Source of the DNA: Legionellaceae bacterium | GTDB taxonomy: Bacteria > Pseudomonadota > Gammaproteobacteria > Legionellales > Legionellaceae | Length of the DNA: 9,269 nucleotides | Direction of reading: 5' to 3' | Assembly: GCA_947505025.1 (NCBI GenBank) | Contig: CANNIJ010000064.1 | Coordinates: forward strand, 1 to 9,269 | Shown here: positions 6,907-9,269 of the stretch, one piece after another | Numbering within the stretch: the stretch's first letter is position 1 | Layout: each line of letters opens with the position of its first letter | Translations under genes and position numbers: made by a program | Notes under the pieces: generated by a model | What the model was told of the DNA's origin: nothing | What the model saw: only the letters and a program-made list of their open reading frames with translations | The model's database searches: none

Positions 6907-7884
6907 TCATATTGATGATTCCACTGTAAAAGTGCTGAGCATTGTTTGTAGTTCATATCGATCACTGTCGTCCTGTAATAGTTCTATTTTTTCAGGATCT
7001 CTACCGAACCAACGTCCTACAAGCTTTTCTAGTTCTGGACGTTCAACAAACCAATAAACACTTAATGCTGCCAAACCAACCGCAATGCTGACAAGCAAGA
7101 TCGGCCAAAATGACGCCGATATTGATGCACAAAAAAGTCCTAATAATGCTAATGCTAACGACTGCCCGGTGAAGAACCCTCCACTGAAAAATACTAAACC
7201 AATAATACATGCAACAATATATTTAAGTATCTGTAATGCAGGATCAATGGCAGTTTTTTTGTATATTTCGCGATCTTGCTTTAAAGCAATTTCACATTGA
7301 AACAATGCTTGAATAGTTTTGTGATATGCATCTAAATCATATTTTTTGATCACTTGCAGATGTTGTTTGATTTGTTTGATCCAGTAAATTTCATCTGCGA
7401 TTACTGCGAGCAGGTGTTTTGATTCAATCACGCTTATTTGTAGATTATCTGAAACGGTAACTAAATCAAAGCCATGGAAAACTGCTATTGATAAGATTGA
7501 GCATAATAATCCAGCTAGTACTATGCCCCATATAGGAATACTCGTAAATAAAGCCAGAAAGGCTGTAATCCCATCAAATCCAGCACTTAAAGCATACAAA
7601 GATCCGGCTACAGTCAAAAAGTAAAAGAGGATTTTTTTCCACCATGGAGTGTTCTTTGGTTTTTCTACAGCACTGCTACTTTCAATTAAGTTATAGAATA
7701 GATCTTGTAATAGGGCCACATGCATACTGGCCTCTAACCAACGATTTTGTATACGACTGGTTGATCTGAGCATTGCTTGTAGATGATCTATATCAGTCGG
7801 TTCAACTAAATGCTGGAGTACGTAACACTGTTCTGCAGTGAGCGTACTGAGGAATTTTGTTGTTTCTAGGCATTGAAATGGCAT
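6907..7884 (-). CDS. Unknown membrane protein with two separate hydrophobic blocks
   Basis: I do not recognise this protein; from the ATG at 7884 it has 325 residues. An N-terminal polar region (1-83) is followed by a hydrophobic block of about 55 residues (84-138, at least two membrane spans with a short turn). Then come a polar, Lys/Glu/Gln-rich helical stretch (about 140-215), a second block (219-280, two or three spans including GLVFFSGGFF), and a charged C-terminal tail with PEKIELLQDDSD. No enzyme or transporter motif is visible and there is no cleavable signal peptide. The frame can also begin at TTG 7905, seven codons earlier; neither start has a convincing ribosome site, so the exact start is open. 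It converges on the small exported protein gene and lies downstream of aroA on the same strand, 150 bases apart with a hairpin between. Paired-span blocks around a helical segment recall inclusion-membrane or effector proteins of intracellular bacteria, which is speculation. Confidence 0.75.
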   Translation of the reverse strand: MPFQCLETTKFLSTLTAEQCYVLQHLVEPTDIDHLQAMLRSTSRIQNRWLEASMHVALLQDLFYNLIESSSAVEKPKNTPWWKKILFYFLTVAGSLYALSAGFDGITAFLALFTSIPIWGIVLAGLLCSILSIAVFHGFDLVTVSDNLQISVIESKHLLAVIADEIYWIKQIKQHLQVIKKYDLDAYHKTIQALFQCEIALKQDREIYKKTAIDPALQILKYIVACIIGLVFFSGGFFTGQSLALALLGLFCASISASFWPILLVSIAVGLAALSVYWFVERPELEKLVGRWFGRDPEKIELLQDDSDRYELQTMLSTFTVESSI

Positions 7885-7911
7885 GTGAGTCGGTACATTA
7901 AACAATGATCG

Positions 7912-7922
7912 TGTAGTCTACA
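7912..7922. promoter_or_regulatory. 11-base palindrome upstream of the membrane protein gene
   Basis: TGTAG-T-CTACA lies 28 bases before the ATG at 7884. On the minus strand a TTGACT (7935-7940) upstream could be a -35, with TAGACT (7915-7920) as a poor -10 at only 14 bases spacing; the palindrome would then overlap the -10. Another inverted repeat, GTGATA/TATCAC with 13 bases between, lies at 7947-7971. Support for a working operator or promoter is weak. Confidence 0.2.
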
Positions 7923-7992
7923 TGTCTTTTGTTAAGTCAATATTAAGTGATAGTCATTTCATGAATATCACATTTAAATAATTAATTATGCG

Positions 7993-8041
7993 TAACTCCC
8001 CACGTCATCCATCGCTGTGCTTGGTATGACTTAGGGAGTTA
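7993..8041 (-). terminator. Long imperfect hairpin at the end of aroA
   Basis: On the plus strand TAACTCCC (7993-8000) pairs with GGGAGTTA (8034-8041). Inside it, GTCAT (8004-8008) pairs with ATGAC (8026-8030), and CCA (8009-8011) with TGG (8022-8024) past a one-base bulge. The stem includes the aroA stop codon (8039-8041). It probably ends or protects the aroA transcript and separates it from the membrane protein gene, but the minus strand continues into an AT-mixed stretch, not a T-run, so it is not a textbook intrinsic terminator. A small palindromic element is the alternative. Confidence 0.5.
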
Positions 8042-9269
8042 ATCCTTTACAAGACTCGGCAGTACGTCAATCTTGGCCCCAACACTTATCAAGTCATTTG
8101 CAAAATTCGGATAGCTTTTATCTATACATTCAGTACCAGTTATGCGTGTTTCACCATTGGCCGCCAAAGCAGCAATGCTCAGTGCCATTGCAATACGATG
8201 ATCTTGGTGGGCCTGGACTGTGGTGCCAGTTAAAGTTGTGGGATGGATGGTTAAACCATCTGCATGTTCAGTGATGTTCGCCCCCATCTTGTTTAATTCC
8301 CCGGCGATGGTTGCCAAGCGATCGCTTTCCTTGGTGCGTGTAGCTGCAGCTCCTGAGATTATGCTTGGACTCGTGGCAAAACAGGCTAATACAGCTAAGA
8401 CTGGCACAGCATCATTGAATGCATTAATGTTGAGTGTGATTCCAGTTAAAGCGGGTGAGGGTTGTACCTGAATGGTTTGTTGTGCATGATCAATCTCAAT
8501 TTTGGCGCCCATGCGCTGTAATATGAATATTAACTCTTTGTCGCCCTGGACATCCTGGAGATCAACCCCATGCAGAGTAAGTTCAGAGTTTGTGATCAAT
8601 GCGCCAATAATTGGAAAGGCACATGAACTTAAATCTCCCGGGACTGTATATTTAAAACCAGCATATCTGGCGTTGCCAGTAATCTGATATTCAGCATAAT
8701 CTTTGCGTGTATAGATGATACCTAAACGGTCAAACCAATTTAGGGTAACATCAATCCAAGTGGTTTCACCGTGGTTGGTTACATACAGATTGGTTGGTCT
8801 GGGTGCAAAAGCTGCTGCGATTAATAATCCAGAAATTGGTTGTGAGACAGCGCCATCGATGGTGGCTGTATTGTGTTTCCAGGGACCCTGGATCAAGATC
8901 GGAGCTGTGCCGGTGTTATGCATGGAAACCGCCCAAACGCCCAACTGATTTAATCCGTCCAATAATGGCTGCATTGGTCGATGCTTGCGAATAGATCTAT
9001 CGCCGGTTATTACAGTATAACCAGCAGTTAAACTCGCAACGGCGGCAATAAAACGCAAAACTTGCCCGGAGTTGCCTGCATCAACTACATCTTGTAGCGC
9101 TTGTGGCGTTCCATTTGTCCCTAAGATCTCAATTTGATCGGCATTGACAGTGATCACTGCACCCATGGATCGGCATGCATGAATCATGGCCTTAATGTCT
9201 GGCGAGGGTAATGAATTACGAATTATACTACGGCCATCAGCCAAACTTGCAAACAAGATTGCACGCTGA
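8039..9269 (-). CDS. aroA: 3-phosphoshikimate 1-carboxyvinyltransferase (EPSP synthase), 5' end beyond window
   Basis: Transfers the enolpyruvyl group of PEP to shikimate-3-phosphate, sixth step of the shikimate pathway to chorismate, in the cytosol. The 409 visible residues begin QRAILFASLADG, so only about 20-30 N-terminal residues, including the Lys-Ser substrate site, are off the right edge; the TTG at 9254-9256 is an internal leucine, not a start. Counting the first visible codon as 1, recognisable sites are NSGQVLRF (66-73), Ser142-Gln143, VPGDLSSCAF, catalytic Asp286 in FNDAVPVLAVLAC, Glu314 and Arg317 in RTKESDR, Arg358 in DHRIAM and Lys384 in CIDKSYPNF. Relative to E. coli, the PEP-site loop has Gln for Thr97 and Phe for Pro101. 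It is a divergent but apparently complete enzyme. These motifs favour AroA over the related MurA. A stable hairpin overlaps its stop codon. Confidence 0.93.
   Translation of the reverse strand, partial: QRAILFASLADGRSIIRNSLPSPDIKAMIHACRSMGAVITVNADQIEILGTNGTPQALQDVVDAGNSGQVLRFIAAVASLTAGYTVITGDRSIRKHRPMQPLLDGLNQLGVWAVSMHNTGTAPILIQGPWKHNTATIDGAVSQPISGLLIAAAFAPRPTNLYVTNHGETTWIDVTLNWFDRLGIIYTRKDYAEYQITGNARYAGFKYTVPGDLSSCAFPIIGALITNSELTLHGVDLQDVQGDKELIFILQRMGAKIEIDHAQQTIQVQPSPALTGITLNINAFNDAVPVLAVLACFATSPSIISGAAATRTKESDRLATIAGELNKMGANITEHADGLTIHPTTLTGTTVQAHQDHRIAMALSIAALAANGETRITGTECIDKSYPNFANDLISVGAKIDVLPSLVKD

Noticed and set aside
6579..6965. 128-codon minus-strand reading frame across the small exported protein gene
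   Set aside because: The plus-strand frame has a good promoter, ribosome site, signal peptide and regular cysteines. The minus frame has none of these and also runs into the end of the membrane protein gene.
8220..8994. Four plus-strand frames opposite aroA
   Set aside because: Shadows of the aroA coding sequence with no motif or start signal.
9254..9256. TTG as the start codon of aroA
   Set aside because: The frame stays open to the window edge with QRAI before it, which matches the conserved internal N-terminal segment of EPSP synthases. The gene is cut by the window, not short.

Overview
The window looks like a piece of chromosome from a low-GC gammaproteobacterium, possibly Legionellales-like. 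GyrB is the 805-residue E. coli-type protein with the proteobacterial insertion in its Toprim half, and QueF is the long two-module form usual in gammaproteobacteria. The remains of ISKra4- and IS91-type transposases and the divergent AroA motifs would suit a Legionella/Coxiella relative, but that placement is an inference.

Layout. Bases 1-67 hold nothing recognisable. Bases 68-592 are a transposon graveyard on the minus strand: the tail of an IS91-type transposase, then a collapsed ISKra4-type transposase. Next come katG (minus, catalase-peroxidase) and, divergently across a 180-base AT-rich gap, gyrB (plus, DNA gyrase B). queF (plus, preQ0 reductase for queuosine) follows gyrB after 15 bases and is probably co-transcribed. 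The next 370 bases carry no gene but are structured: a run of five palindromes all centred on CC, a long stem-loop, short direct repeats, and a good sigma70-type promoter overlapped by a 13-base palindrome resembling a TetR-family operator. That promoter serves a small gene for a 79-residue exported, six-cysteine protein. Convergent to it on the minus strand is an unrecognised membrane protein with two separate hydrophobic blocks. Last is aroA (minus, EPSP synthase), whose start lies beyond the right edge.

How the genes work together. katG, gyrB, queF and aroA are core functions: peroxide defence, DNA supercoiling, tRNA modification and aromatic biosynthesis. They do not form one pathway. gyrB is not next to recF/dnaN as in many bacteria, so the usual origin cluster seems broken up here. 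The less ordinary part is 6247-7905: the palindrome array, the operator-controlled cysteine-rich exported protein and the unknown membrane protein. I see no defence system, CRISPR array, tRNA, rRNA or phage gene.
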